Below, in pieces: positions 53,697 to 62,450 of a stretch of 64,000 nucleotides of DNA. The DNA comes from JAVJUS01 sp040220455 (GTDB lineage: Bacteria; Pseudomonadota; Alphaproteobacteria; DSM-16000; Inquilinaceae). Below the pieces are notes generated by a model. That model was not told where the DNA came from. It ran no database searches and was given only the letters and a program-made list of their open reading frames with translations. The position numbers and the translations under genes were made by a program. The first letter of the stretch is position 1, and each line of letters opens with the position of its first letter. The stretch covers positions 10,935 to 74,934 of the forward strand of contig JAVJUS010000129.1 in the NCBI GenBank assembly GCA_040220455.1. Reading direction: 5' to 3'.

Positions 53697-54332
53697 ATGA
53701 GCGCCGGGCTCGCGGCGGTCGTCCTGGCCGGCGGGCAGGGGCTCCGGCTCGGGGGCGGGGACAAGGCGCTCCGGCCGCTCGCGGGCCGGCCGCTGCTCGA
53801 CCACGTGCTCGACCGCCTCTCGGGGCAGGTGGGAGCGGTCGCGATCAACGCGAACGGCGATCCGGACCGCTTCGCCGGCTACGGGCTGCCGGTGGTGGCC
53901 GACAGTGTCGCGGGGTTTCCCGGGCCGCTCGCCGGGGTTCTCGCTGGCCTCGACCACGCGGCCGAGGCCTGGCCCGACTGCCCCCGTGTCCTGTCGGCGC
54001 CATGCGACACGCCCTTCCTGCCCCGCGATCTGGTTGCGCGGCTGGCCGAGGCGCGCCTGGCCGAGGGCGCGACGCTCGCGCGGGCCGGCTCGGCCGGGCG
54101 GGCGCATCCGGTGGTCGCGCTGTGGCCGGTGGCCCTGCGCCATGCCCTGCGCGAGGCGCTGGTGGTCGAGGCGGTGCGCAAGGTCGACCGCTTCGCCGGG
54201 CGCCATCGCGTCGCCACTGTCGACTTCCCTCCAGTCGAGGCGCCGGGCGGGCCGATCGATCCGTTCTTCAACGTCAACGCGCCGGCGGACCTCCGGGCCG
54301 CGGAGGCCGCGCTGGCCGACGGCCCGTCGTGA
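53697..54332 (+). CDS. mobA: Molybdenum cofactor guanylyltransferase MobA
   Basis: 211 aa nucleotidyltransferase adding GMP to molybdopterin. Signature GGQGLRLGGGDKALRPLAGRPLLDHVLDRL (residues 12-40) and SAPCDTPFLPRDLV, and NVNAPADLRAAEAAL near the end, as in MobA. Normal length. Start at ATG 53697; a Met 18 codons upstream gives a longer form without similarity. Divergent from moaA across about 215 bp. Confidence 0.93.
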   Translation: MSAGLAAVVLAGGQGLRLGGGDKALRPLAGRPLLDHVLDRLSGQVGAVAINANGDPDRFAGYGLPVVADSVAGFPGPLAGVLAGLDHAAEAWPDCPRVLSAPCDTPFLPRDLVARLAEARLAEGATLARAGSAGRAHPVVALWPVALRHALREALVVEAVRKVDRFAGRHRVATVDFPPVEAPGGPIDPFFNVNAPADLRAAEAALADGPS

Positions 54333-54453
54333 GCGGGAACGCCCGCGCCGGCCCCGGTCGGCGCGGTGGCCTGTACGCCGCCGCTCTGCTAGAAACCAAG
54401 TCGAACCGACCGCCCCGGTCAGCCTGGACCCTTGCCCCCGGAGATAGAAAACC

Positions 54454-54699
54454 ATGGCCGATGACCGCGCCGTGCGCGGCGGCGACGCGCCGATCGCCGT
54501 CTCGCTGACCGCCGACGAGACCGTCTACTGGTGTGCCTGCGGGCGCAGCAAGAACCAACCCTACTGCGACGGCAGCCATGAAGAGGTCGGCATGGAGCCG
54601 GTCGCCTTCACGCCGCCGAAGACGAAGACCTACTACCTGTGCACCTGCAAGCAGACCGGCAACGCGCCGATGTGCGACGGCAGTCATAATCGCGCTTGA
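54454..54699 (+). CDS. Double CDGSH iron-sulfur protein
   Basis: 81 aa, small [2Fe-2S] protein with two CDGSH clusters: CACGRSKNQPYCDGSH (residues 27-42) and CTCKQTGNAPMCDGSH (63-78), each with the Cys3-His ligand pattern C-x-C-x7-8-C-x3-H. Related to the mitoNEET/Miner type but soluble, with tandem motif and no membrane anchor. Role likely in iron, redox or electron transfer; bacterial function is poorly known. Follows mobA by about 120 nt. Confidence 0.93.
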   Translation: MADDRAVRGGDAPIAVSLTADETVYWCACGRSKNQPYCDGSHEEVGMEPVAFTPPKTKTYYLCTCKQTGNAPMCDGSHNRA

Positions 54700-54731
54700 T
54701 AATCCGGCCTCGGCTCATCCGGCATCGGGGC

Positions 54732-55571
54732 TCATCCGGCATCGGGTGCGCGGACGGCCCGGGCGACGATCTCGATCACCCGGGTGCGGTTTTCCGCCAG
54801 GTTGCGAGCCTGGTTGGCGGCCATCGACGTGAAGACGGGGCCCAGGACCAGATGCAGGCCGACCGGCGGCGGCTTTTCCGCGGTCCCTCGCTCGGCCGGG
54901 CGCGTTGCCTGCCGGGCGAACCACGCCGTCGCGGCGTCCGTATCGTCGCGGCGGTGGGTGATCGCGAAGCCGGCACGCGCGAGCCGATCGACCAGGGCGC
55001 TTTCCGGTTCGAGGAAGCTCTCCGCCGCCGTCTCGGCCCAGGGCGCGGGCAGATGCGGCGGCCCGCCGGGGCCGGCGACGATCTCGTAGAGGGCGAGCCG
55101 GCCGCCGGGGCCGAGCGCGCGTCGCCATTCGCGGACCACGGCGTCCTTGTCCGCGATCGCCATGGTGGCGTGCTGGCTCCACACCACGTCGACGGCGCCG
55201 CCGGCGACCGGCAGGGCCGTGGAGTCGGCGACCGCGAAGCGGCACCGCTCCCCCAGCCCGACCCGGACGGTCAGCGTCGATGCGGCCCGGACGTAGCGCT
55301 CCGACAGGTCCGTGCCCAGGATGAGGGCCCCATGGACCGCGGCCAGCCGCCGGGCGGGACCGCCGAGCCCGCAGCCCGCGTCGAGCACTCGGTCGCCGGC
55401 CGAGATGCCGGCCGCTTCGGCGAGCGCGTCGGTCGCGGCCCGGCCGCGGATATGGAATTCGTCGACGGCGCGGAGATCGTCGGCGGACGGTGGATCGTCG
55501 GACAGGCCGGCGGCGGCGAGCGCGCGCAGGATCGTCTCGGCGAGCGGGGTGCTGTCCGGGGGGTCGGTCAC
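54732..55571 (-). CDS. SAM-dependent methyltransferase
   Basis: 279 aa class I methyltransferase. Motif I is RVLDAGCGLGGPARRLA, motif II GTDLSERYV, post-II VADSTALPVAGGAVDVVWSQHATMAIADK, then ALGPGGRLALYEIVAGPGG, the usual UbiE/sarcosine-dimethylglycine methyltransferase-like order. Substrate unknown; the ALYEI and AETAAESFL segments resemble small-molecule (glycine or sterol-like) methyltransferases. The start is a GTG at 55571 (VTDPPDSTPLAE), 40 nt after the ankyrin gene stop, so cotranscription is likely. The CDGSH gene is convergent. Confidence 0.85.
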   Translation of the reverse strand: MTDPPDSTPLAETILRALAAAGLSDDPPSADDLRAVDEFHIRGRAATDALAEAAGISAGDRVLDAGCGLGGPARRLAAVHGALILGTDLSERYVRAASTLTVRVGLGERCRFAVADSTALPVAGGAVDVVWSQHATMAIADKDAVVREWRRALGPGGRLALYEIVAGPGGPPHLPAPWAETAAESFLEPESALVDRLARAGFAITHRRDDTDAATAWFARQATRPAERGTAEKPPPVGLHLVLGPVFTSMAANQARNLAENRTRVIEIVARAVRAPDAG

Positions 55572-55611
55572 CGGGAAGGGAACTCGCGGTCGGCGGGGAA
55601 GGGAGGCCGGC

Positions 55612-56643
55612 CTACAGCGCGCCGTCGGCCTCGACCTCGCCCGCGGCGGCCGTCGAGGCGAGGAGTTCGGCCAGCGCGCTGTTCCCCTTGCGCGCGACCA
55701 CGTCCCGGGCCGACACGCCGTCGGCGCCGGCGGCGTCCGGATCGGCGCCGGCGGCCAGCAGCGTGCGCACCGTGCCCGTGTCGCCCCGGTCGGCGGCCAG
55801 CACCAGCGGCGGGACACGCCCGGCGGCGGGCTGGTCCGGATCGGCGCCCGCGTTCAGCAGCGCCGCCGCGACGCCGGCATCGCCGCGCGCCGCCGCGATG
55901 CCCAGCGCCGTATGGCCGTCGGCGGCCCGCACATCCGGCGTCGCGCCCGAATCGAGCAGCAGCCGGACGATCGTTTCGTTGCCCTGGGCGGTGGCGGCCA
56001 TGAGGGGCGTGACGCCGTCGCGCCGGGCCCGGTCGATCACGGCGCCGCGGACCAGGAGTTCGGCGACCACCAGCGGCGCCGAGGTGTCCCGGCTGCCGGC
56101 GGCGAGCAGGAGCGGGGTGGCGCCGGTGTCGCCCTCGGTCGCTTCGAGGTCCGCGCCGGCATCGGCCAGCGCCGCGACGGCGTCGACGCTGCCCAGCAGC
56201 GCCGCGATCATGACGGGGGTGTAGCCGAACCGTCCGTCCCGGCGCTCGGGATCGGCGCCCGCGGCGGTCAGCCGGCGCGCGATCGGGCCGCGATCGGTGG
56301 CCGCGGCGTGCATCAGCGCGGTCCAGCCGCCCTCGGCCTCGGCATCGACCTTGGCCCCGGCCTCGATCAGCAGGGAGACGATCTCGGCCCGCCCGTTCTC
56401 GGCCGCCAGAATCAGCGGCGTGCGGCCGAGCTCGCCCTCGCGGATCTCCAGATCGGCGCCGCGCTCCACGGCGAAGGTGGCGATTTCCGTATTGCCATGC
56501 TCGGCGGCGGCGAGCAGCAGCCGGCTGGCCAGCGCCCGCTCGGCCGACGCGCCGGCATCGGCGAGCTCGGGCGAATCCGGTCCTCCCGGCCCGCCACAGG
56601 CGGCGACCAGCAGGAAGAAGGGCGCGGCGATCCACGAACGCAT
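55612..56643 (-). CDS. Ankyrin-repeat lipoprotein
   Basis: 343 aa exported protein. Signal peptide MRSWIAAPFFLLVAAC ends in lipobox LVAAC (Cys16), so it is probably lipidated. About eight to nine ankyrin repeats follow, each with G-x-TPL-x-x-A or related (for example LGRTPLILAAENGRAEIVSLLIEAG, and DGVTPLMAATAQGNETIVRLLLDSG). No other domain. Ankyrin lipoproteins in bacteria may be periplasmic scaffolds, or catalase-linked AnkB-like. The start is ATG 56643. It is followed by the methyltransferase gene. Confidence 0.88.
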   Translation of the reverse strand: MRSWIAAPFFLLVAACGGPGGPDSPELADAGASAERALASRLLLAAAEHGNTEIATFAVERGADLEIREGELGRTPLILAAENGRAEIVSLLIEAGAKVDAEAEGGWTALMHAAATDRGPIARRLTAAGADPERRDGRFGYTPVMIAALLGSVDAVAALADAGADLEATEGDTGATPLLLAAGSRDTSAPLVVAELLVRGAVIDRARRDGVTPLMAATAQGNETIVRLLLDSGATPDVRAADGHTALGIAAARGDAGVAAALLNAGADPDQPAAGRVPPLVLAADRGDTGTVRTLLAAGADPDAAGADGVSARDVVARKGNSALAELLASTAAAGEVEADGAL

Positions 56644-56982
56644 GGACGCACTATGGGCTAGCCCGGAAGGACCGCGCAAGCGAGCGGCTGTCGTATGCGG
56701 GGCGCCATCCGGCGTAAGCCAGCCCGGCGACTCTGCCCCGTTCGGCCGATGCGGGGCCTTTCGGCCGGGATCCTTCGGCGCGGCACCGGTTCCGACCCTT
56801 AGCTTCGCGGACGCCTTCGCGGGATCGCGCCGGTGCGATTCCGCGATGCGTTTCGCCGGCGAAAAAGAAATTATTCGCAATATAGCTAGAGAAAAAAGTA
56901 TGAAAAATGCATCATGAGGCTCTCAATTATTTATAAAATTATAATCGTGCCGTCATTGCACGGTACGGTAGGGAGGTGGATC
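56644..56982. other. Divergent promoter region, AT-rich right half
   Basis: The left part is ordinary GC-rich sequence; 56860-56950 is AT-rich (GAAAAAGAAATTATTCGC, ATAGCTAGAGAAAAAAG, TTATTTATAAAATTATAA) and probably holds the FAD-oxidoreductase promoter. A TTG/TATAAT match is not clean. No small gene was supported. Confidence 0.45.
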
Positions 56983-58404
56983 ATGCCCGACACGATTCTT
57001 CACACCCGCGACGGCGGCGACGCCGTCATCGACCCCGCCGAGGTCGAGGCCCTGGCGGCCGGCCTGCGCGGCAGCGTCAGCCTCCCGGCCGACCCGGGCT
57101 TTGACGCGGCCCGCACGCTGTGGAACGCGATGATCGATCGCAAGCCCGGGCTCGTCGTGCACTGTCGCGGTGCGGCCGATGTCGCGGCCGCCGTGCGCTT
57201 CGCCGCCGCGCGCCGGCTTCTCGTGTCGGTGCGCAGCGGTGGGCACAACATCGCCGGCTCGGCGGTCTGTGACGGCGGCCTGATGATCGATCTCTCGCCG
57301 ATGACGGCGGTGCGCGTCGATCCGGAGTCGGGGCGCGTGCGGGTCCAGCCCGGCGCGACCCTGGGGGACCTGGATCGGGAGACCAAGGCCTACGGCCTGG
57401 CGGTTCCGGTCGGCATCAACTCGACGACCGGCATCGCCGGGCTGACGCTGGGCGGCGGCTTCGGGTGGCTGTCGAGAAAACATGGCATGACGGTCGATTC
57501 GCTCGTCTCGGCCGACGTGGTCATGGCGGACGGCAAGACGGTGATCGCCGACGCCACACGCAACACCGACCTCTTCTGGGCCCTGCGCGGCGGGGGCGGG
57601 AATTTCGGCGTGGTCACCGCCTTCGAATTCCAGGCCCGGCCGGTGGGGCCGGAAGTGCTCTCCGGCCTGTTGGTCCATCCCTACGAGGCCGCGCCGGAGC
57701 TGCTGCGCCGGTACCGCGATCTGGTCGCCGACGCCCCGGACGACCTGACCTGCTGGGTCGTTCTGCGCCACGCGCCGCCGCTGCCGGCCCTGCCGGAGGA
57801 ATGGCACGGCCGGCCGGTCATGGTGCTGGCGCTCTGCTGGGCGGGCGACATGGCGCAAGGCGAGAAGGCGGTCGCGCCGCTGCGCGCGCTGGGCACGCCG
57901 ATCGCCGACCTCGTCGCGCCGCACCCGTTCGTCGGCTGGCAGTCGGCGTTCGATCCCCTGCTGGAGCCGGGTGCGCGCAACTACTGGAAGTCGCACGACC
58001 TGACGGCCCTGAGCGACGCCGCGATCGACACGCTGCTGGCCCATGTCGACCACCTGCCGGGCCAGGAGTGCGAGGTCTTCCTGGCCCATCTCGGGGGCGC
58101 GATGAGCCGGGTCGCGGCGGACGAGACCGCGTATCCGCACCGCGATTCGCACTTCGTCATGAATGTCCACACGCGCTGGCGCGAGGCCTCGGCCGATGCC
58201 GCCTGCGTCGGCTGGGCACGGGGCCTGTTCGACGCGATGACGCCGCACGCCACGGGCGGCGTCTACGTCAACTTCATGCCGGAGGACGAGGCCGATCGCA
58301 CCGCCGGTGCCTACGGGCCGAATCTCGCGCGGCTGAGGGCGATCAAGCGCGCGGTCGATCCGGGCAACCTGTTCTGCGTCAACCAGAACATCGCCCCGGC
58401 GTGA
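56983..58404 (+). CDS. FAD-binding oxidoreductase (berberine-bridge/GlcD-like)
   Basis: 473 aa of the FAD_binding_4 plus BBE superfamily. The flavinylation region is SVRSGGHNIAGSAV (His in GGHN, residues ~88-91); other family stretches are GINSTTGIAGLTLGGGFGWLSRKHGMTVDSLVSADVVMADG and FWALRGGGGNFGVVTAFEF, with the BBE domain ending near GNLFCVNQNI. A second (cysteinyl) flavin link common in plant/fungal enzymes is not obvious, so probably a single His-linked FAD. Substrate unknown. The ribosome site GGGAGGTGGATC before ATG 56983 is unusually strong. Likely an oxidase of alcohols or sugars. Confidence 0.88.
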   Translation: MPDTILHTRDGGDAVIDPAEVEALAAGLRGSVSLPADPGFDAARTLWNAMIDRKPGLVVHCRGAADVAAAVRFAAARRLLVSVRSGGHNIAGSAVCDGGLMIDLSPMTAVRVDPESGRVRVQPGATLGDLDRETKAYGLAVPVGINSTTGIAGLTLGGGFGWLSRKHGMTVDSLVSADVVMADGKTVIADATRNTDLFWALRGGGGNFGVVTAFEFQARPVGPEVLSGLLVHPYEAAPELLRRYRDLVADAPDDLTCWVVLRHAPPLPALPEEWHGRPVMVLALCWAGDMAQGEKAVAPLRALGTPIADLVAPHPFVGWQSAFDPLLEPGARNYWKSHDLTALSDAAIDTLLAHVDHLPGQECEVFLAHLGGAMSRVAADETAYPHRDSHFVMNVHTRWREASADAACVGWARGLFDAMTPHATGGVYVNFMPEDEADRTAGAYGPNLARLRAIKRAVDPGNLFCVNQNIAPA

Positions 58405-58445
58405 CCTCTGCCGCCCCGCGTCCGCGGGCGCGGGGCCGCCGCGAG

Positions 58446-58477
58446 ACGAAGGGCGTGCCGGCGTGCACGCCCTTCGT
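58446..58477. terminator. Bidirectional terminator between FAD oxidoreductase and DUF3553 genes
   Basis: Perfect 13-bp stem ACGAAGGGCGTGC (58446-58458) with GCACGCCCTTCGT (58465-58477), 6-nt loop CGGCGT, between convergent genes. Strong, symmetrical, without a T-run on either side. Confidence 0.65.
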
Positions 58478-58480
58478 GCG

Positions 58481-58666
58481 TCAGTCAGGATCGTCGACGA
58501 CTTCCAGCGTCACGACGGCGCCGTTGATCAGGACCTTGCCCCGGTTCTCGAAATTGACCGTGATCCGGGTCCCGATCACCGACTGCACCTGGCCCAGGCC
58601 CCAGTCCTCGGCCTCGGGATGGCGCACGAGGGCGCCGGGGACGAGCGTCTCGAACGGATCGCGCAT
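58481..58666 (-). CDS. DUF3553 protein
   Basis: 61 aa. The family is recognised by PFETLVPGALVRHPEAEDWGLGQVQSVIGTRITVNFENRGKVLIN, nearly the whole protein, a small beta-rich Tudor/SH3-like fold also found as a domain in UvrD-type helicases. Free-standing copies are common in alphaproteobacteria. The start is ATG 58666. It is divergent from chpT. Function unknown; the beta-barrel pattern suggests nucleic-acid or protein binding. Confidence 0.8.
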   Translation of the reverse strand: MRDPFETLVPGALVRHPEAEDWGLGQVQSVIGTRITVNFENRGKVLINGAVVTLEVVDDPD

Positions 58667-58804
58667 GTTCACCGCCGTACGGGTCGGGGTTCCCTTTCGT
58701 GGGCGGGATGGTACAGAGTTGGCGCCGGCCGCCGCGCGCGGCCACCGGTCGCGGCGCCCGCGAGGCCTGCGGCCGGGTCCTTCGCCGCCCTCGACAGGTC
58801 CGCC

Positions 58805-59464
58805 ATGAACGCTGCTCCGGTTTCCGACGGTCTCGATACCCGGATCATGGAACTCATGATCTCCCGCCTGTGTCATGACTTGGTCAGCCCGGTCGGGGCG
58901 ATCAACAACGGCGTCGAGCTGATCGAGGAGATGGGCTCGGAGATGGGCGACGAGGCGATGGCCCTGATCGCGCAGAGCGGCCGGTCCGCCGCCGCCCGGC
59001 TCAAGGCCTATCGCCTGGCCTACGGCGCGGCCGGCGGCCAGGCGGATATCGAGGCGGTGCGCGTCGCCGCCGGGGACTATTTCGCGGACACCAAGATCGC
59101 GCTGGACTGGCCGTCGGGCGTCACCGGCGCGACGAACGGCGAGGACCTCCCGGACGGCTGGCCGAAGGCGGCGATCAACATGGTCCTGCTGGCCGAGGAG
59201 ATGCTGGGCTATGGCGGCGATCTCCGCGTTCAGGCGGCCGGCGGGCCGGCGCCCTGCCTGACCGTGACGGCGAGCGGGCGCGACGCAGGGCTGGAGAGCG
59301 CGGCGCTCGACGCGCTGGCCGGCCGGGCCGGGGCCGAGGCGCTGACGCCGCGCACCGTCCAGGCCTTCGCCGCGGCGCATTTCGCGGGGCGCGCCGGGCT
59401 CTCGCTGACCCCCGGCGGCATGCCCGGGGAGTCCGTCCTGACGCTCGCCGTCAAGGCGTCCTGA
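58805..59464 (+). CDS. chpT: Histidine phosphotransferase ChpT-like
   Basis: 219 aa phosphotransferase of the CckA-ChpT-CtrA relay, which controls the cell cycle or motility in alphaproteobacteria. The phosphorylatable His24 lies in SRLCHDLVSPVGAINNGVELIEEM, the ChpT DHp helix pattern. The second half is a degenerate ATPase-like domain (WPKAAINMVLLAEEMLGYGG) without nucleotide-binding boxes. Length is normal. Start ATG 58805. It precedes the che operon by 142 nt on the same strand, and could be linked to motility control. Confidence 0.88.
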   Translation: MNAAPVSDGLDTRIMELMISRLCHDLVSPVGAINNGVELIEEMGSEMGDEAMALIAQSGRSAAARLKAYRLAYGAAGGQADIEAVRVAAGDYFADTKIALDWPSGVTGATNGEDLPDGWPKAAINMVLLAEEMLGYGGDLRVQAAGGPAPCLTVTASGRDAGLESAALDALAGRAGAEALTPRTVQAFAAAHFAGRAGLSLTPGGMPGESVLTLAVKAS

Positions 59465-59606
59465 CCGGCCGCGCATCCCCCTAAAGCTTTACACATTCTT
59501 CACGAGTTCCTGCGAGCGTCCGAAGACCGGCCGGAAGGTCGGCGGGACAGTCCGGAACCCCCGTTTTCCGGGCGTTTCGGCGGGCGCCAGGAGCAGGAAC
59601 GCGGTT

Positions 59607-62450
59607 ATGGACGATCTGCTGAGCGAATTCCTTACCGAGACTTCGGAGAGCCTGTCGGTCCTCGATGTCGAGCTGGTCCGGCTGGAGCAGAATCCGAACG
59701 ACCCGAGCCTGCTCAGCAACATCTTCCGCCTGGTTCACACTATCAAGGGGACCTGCGGCTTCCTCGGCCTGCCCCGGCTGGAGGCGGTGGCCCACGCGTC
59801 GGAGAACGTGCTCGGCAAGTTCCGTGACGGCGAGCTCGAGGTCACGCCCGGCGCGGTCACGCTGATCCTCGAATCGATCGACGCCATCAAGGCGCTGATC
59901 TCGGCGCTGGAAGAGACCGAGCAGGAGCCGGCGGGCAACGACGCCGACCTGATCGCCCGGCTCGACCGGCTGGCCGAGGGCGGCGAGGCGGAGCCGGCCG
60001 GCGACCGTACCGGCGATGGCGGCGACGGCGAAGTCGCCGAGGGCGGCGCGGACGCGAACGCCCCGGCCGGTGCGGCCTCCGGCGCGCTCGACGGCGATCC
60101 GGACCTCGATCCCATGCTCGCCGACATGATCGCCGACGGCATCATCCCCGATCCGCGCGCCCCCGACCCCCACGCCTCGGCCGATGCCGGCGCGGCCCCG
60201 GCCGCCCCGGCGACCGGGCAGGGCGAGGTGGTCGAGTTCGGCGCCGCCACCGGATCGGCCGCCGTTCCGGCGGCGCCTTCCTCGGCCGGTACGCCTTCCG
60301 CGGAGGGGCCGAAGGCCACGGCGCCGTCCCAGGGGGGCGGCGAGCTGGCCGAGGCGAAGGAGTCCCAGGTCGCCAATCAGTCGATCCGGGTCAGCGTCGA
60401 GCTGCTCGAGAGCCTGATGACGACCGTCAGCGAGCTGGTGCTGACGCGCAACCAGCTTCTCCAGATCCTGCGCACCCAGAAGGACAGCGAGTTCGCCGCC
60501 TCGCTCCAGCGGCTCAACCACGTCACCTCCGAGCTGCAGGAGGGGGTGATGAAGACGCGGATGCAGCCCATCGGCAACGCCTGGGCCAAGCTGCCGCGCA
60601 TCATCCGCGACCTGTCGCGCGACCTGGGCAAGCGCATCGAGCTCGACATGCGCGGCGCGGATACCGAGCTCGACCGTCAGGTCCTCGACCTGATCAAGGA
60701 CCCGCTGACCCACATGGTCCGCAACTCGGCCGACCACGGCATCGAGACGCCGGCCGAGCGGGCCGCCGCGGGCAAGCCGGAGCAGGGCACGATCCGGCTC
60801 AACGCCTATCACGAAGGCGGCCACATCATCATCGAGATCGTCGACGACGGCAAAGGGCTGTCGATCGACAAGATCAAGGCCAAGGCGCTGAGCGCCGGGC
60901 TGACTAGCGAGGCCGAGCTGGCCGGGCTGACCGAGCAGCAGATCCAGCAGTTCATCTTCAAGCCCGGCTTCTCGACCGCCGCGGCGGTGACCAGCGTGTC
61001 CGGCCGCGGCGTCGGCATGGACGTGGTCAAGACCAACATCGAGCGCATCGGCGGCACGATCGAGCTCAACTCGGTCGCCGGGCGCGGCTCGACCTTCGTC
61101 ATCAAGATCCCGCTGACGCTGGCGATCGTCTCCGCGCTCATCGTCGAGTGCGCGGGCGAGCGCTTCGCCATCCCGCAGATCAGCGTGGTCGAGCTGGTCC
61201 GCGCCGGCGGCCACAGCGAGCACCAGGTCGAGCGCATCAACGGCACCCCGGTGCTGCGCCTGCGCGACCGCCTGCTGCCGCTGGTCGGGCTGCGCGGGCT
61301 GCTGAAGCTCGGCAGCGACGAGGCCGAGGCGCTGGCCGATTCCGACGACACGGCCTTCATCGTCGTCACCCAGGTCGGCGCCTACAGCTTCGGCATCATC
61401 GTCGACCGGGTCTTCGACACCGAGGAGATCGTGGTCAAGCCGGTGGCGCCGATCCTGCGACATATCGAGATGTTCTCCGGCAATACGATCCTGGGCGACG
61501 GCTCGGTGATCATGATCCTCGACCCCAACGGCATCGCGTCGTCGACCGGGGAGGTGGCGGTGACCGAGGGCGCCCAGACGGCCGCGGAGAAGCGGGCGGC
61601 CTCGACCGACGCCGAGCGCATGTCGATGCTGCTCTTCCGCGCCGGCTCCGGCGCGCCCAAGGCGGTGCCGCTGGCGCTGGTCGCCCGGCTGGAGGACATC
61701 GACGTCGGCCAGCTCGAGGTCTCCAACGGCCAGATGGTCATCCAGTACCGCGGCCGCCTGATGCCGGTCATCCCGTTCGATGCCGCCGGCGATCTCGGGC
61801 AGGCCGGGCAGCACAAGCCGGTGCTGGTCTTCGCCGATCGTGACCGCTCGATGGGCCTCCTGGTCGACGAGATCGTCGACATCGTCGAGGAGGACCTGCA
61901 TGTCGAGATGTCGGCCGACGGCCATGGGCTGATCGGCAGCGCGATCATCGCGGGCAGGGCGACCGAGATCGTCGACGCCGGCTACTGGCTGACCCAGGCC
62001 TACAAGGACTGGTTCCGCTCCGACCGGGAGGCCGGGGAGGAGCAGGTCAGGCGCGAGCGTGTGCTGCTGGTCGACGACAGCCCGTTCTTCCGCAACATGC
62101 TCACGCCGCTGCTGACCGTCGCCGGCTACGCCGTGACGACGGTGGAGAGCGCGGACAAGGCGCTGGAGATGCTCCAGGAAGGCGGCGAGAGTTACGACAT
62201 CATCGTCAGCGACATCGAGATGCCCGGCATGAACGGCTTCGATTTCGCGCGCGCCGTCAAGGACAGCGAGAGCCTGCGGGCGACGCCCATCGTCGCGCTC
62301 AGCTCCCACACCAGCGGGCGTGATCTCGACCGGGGGCGCCAGGCCGGCTTCAGCGACTACGTCGCCAAGTTCGACCGGGACGCCATCCTGACCGCGCTGT
62401 CGCAGACACTGGCCGGCACCGAGGCGCCGGGCATGAGGGGGGCCGCATGA
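59607..62450 (+). CDS. cheA: Chemotaxis histidine kinase CheA fused to a receiver domain
   Basis: 947 aa hybrid kinase. P1: His44 in RLVHTIKGTCGFLG. A long acidic, Ala/Pro-rich linker spans about residues 115-245. P3 dimerisation begins IRVSVELLESLMTTVSELVLTRNQ. P4 ATPase: N box HMVRNSADHGIETP (about 368), G1 DDGKGLS (about 412), F box FKPGFST, G2 SGRGVGMDVVKTNIERIGG. P5 CheW-like domain follows, with a second CheW-like stretch at about 670-800 (LFRAGSGAPKAVPLALVARLEDID). A C-terminal REC has DDSPF and Asp near 867 in DIIVSDIEMPG. The stop overlaps the cheW ATG as ATGA. It feeds CheY and CheB downstream. Confidence 0.94.
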   Translation: MDDLLSEFLTETSESLSVLDVELVRLEQNPNDPSLLSNIFRLVHTIKGTCGFLGLPRLEAVAHASENVLGKFRDGELEVTPGAVTLILESIDAIKALISALEETEQEPAGNDADLIARLDRLAEGGEAEPAGDRTGDGGDGEVAEGGADANAPAGAASGALDGDPDLDPMLADMIADGIIPDPRAPDPHASADAGAAPAAPATGQGEVVEFGAATGSAAVPAAPSSAGTPSAEGPKATAPSQGGGELAEAKESQVANQSIRVSVELLESLMTTVSELVLTRNQLLQILRTQKDSEFAASLQRLNHVTSELQEGVMKTRMQPIGNAWAKLPRIIRDLSRDLGKRIELDMRGADTELDRQVLDLIKDPLTHMVRNSADHGIETPAERAAAGKPEQGTIRLNAYHEGGHIIIEIVDDGKGLSIDKIKAKALSAGLTSEAELAGLTEQQIQQFIFKPGFSTAAAVTSVSGRGVGMDVVKTNIERIGGTIELNSVAGRGSTFVIKIPLTLAIVSALIVECAGERFAIPQISVVELVRAGGHSEHQVERINGTPVLRLRDRLLPLVGLRGLLKLGSDEAEALADSDDTAFIVVTQVGAYSFGIIVDRVFDTEEIVVKPVAPILRHIEMFSGNTILGDGSVIMILDPNGIASSTGEVAVTEGAQTAAEKRAASTDAERMSMLLFRAGSGAPKAVPLALVARLEDIDVGQLEVSNGQMVIQYRGRLMPVIPFDAAGDLGQAGQHKPVLVFADRDRSMGLLVDEIVDIVEEDLHVEMSADGHGLIGSAIIAGRATEIVDAGYWLTQAYKDWFRSDREAGEEQVRRERVLLVDDSPFFRNMLTPLLTVAGYAVTTVESADKALEMLQEGGESYDIIVSDIEMPGMNGFDFARAVKDSESLRATPIVALSSHTSGRDLDRGRQAGFSDYVAKFDRDAILTALSQTLAGTEAPGMRGAA

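Noticed and set aside
59481..62309. A 942-codon open frame antisense to cheA
   Set aside because: It is a mirror of cheA in GC-rich DNA (stop codons are rare in that frame); the product is rich in Arg, Gly, Asp and His and has no recognisable domain.
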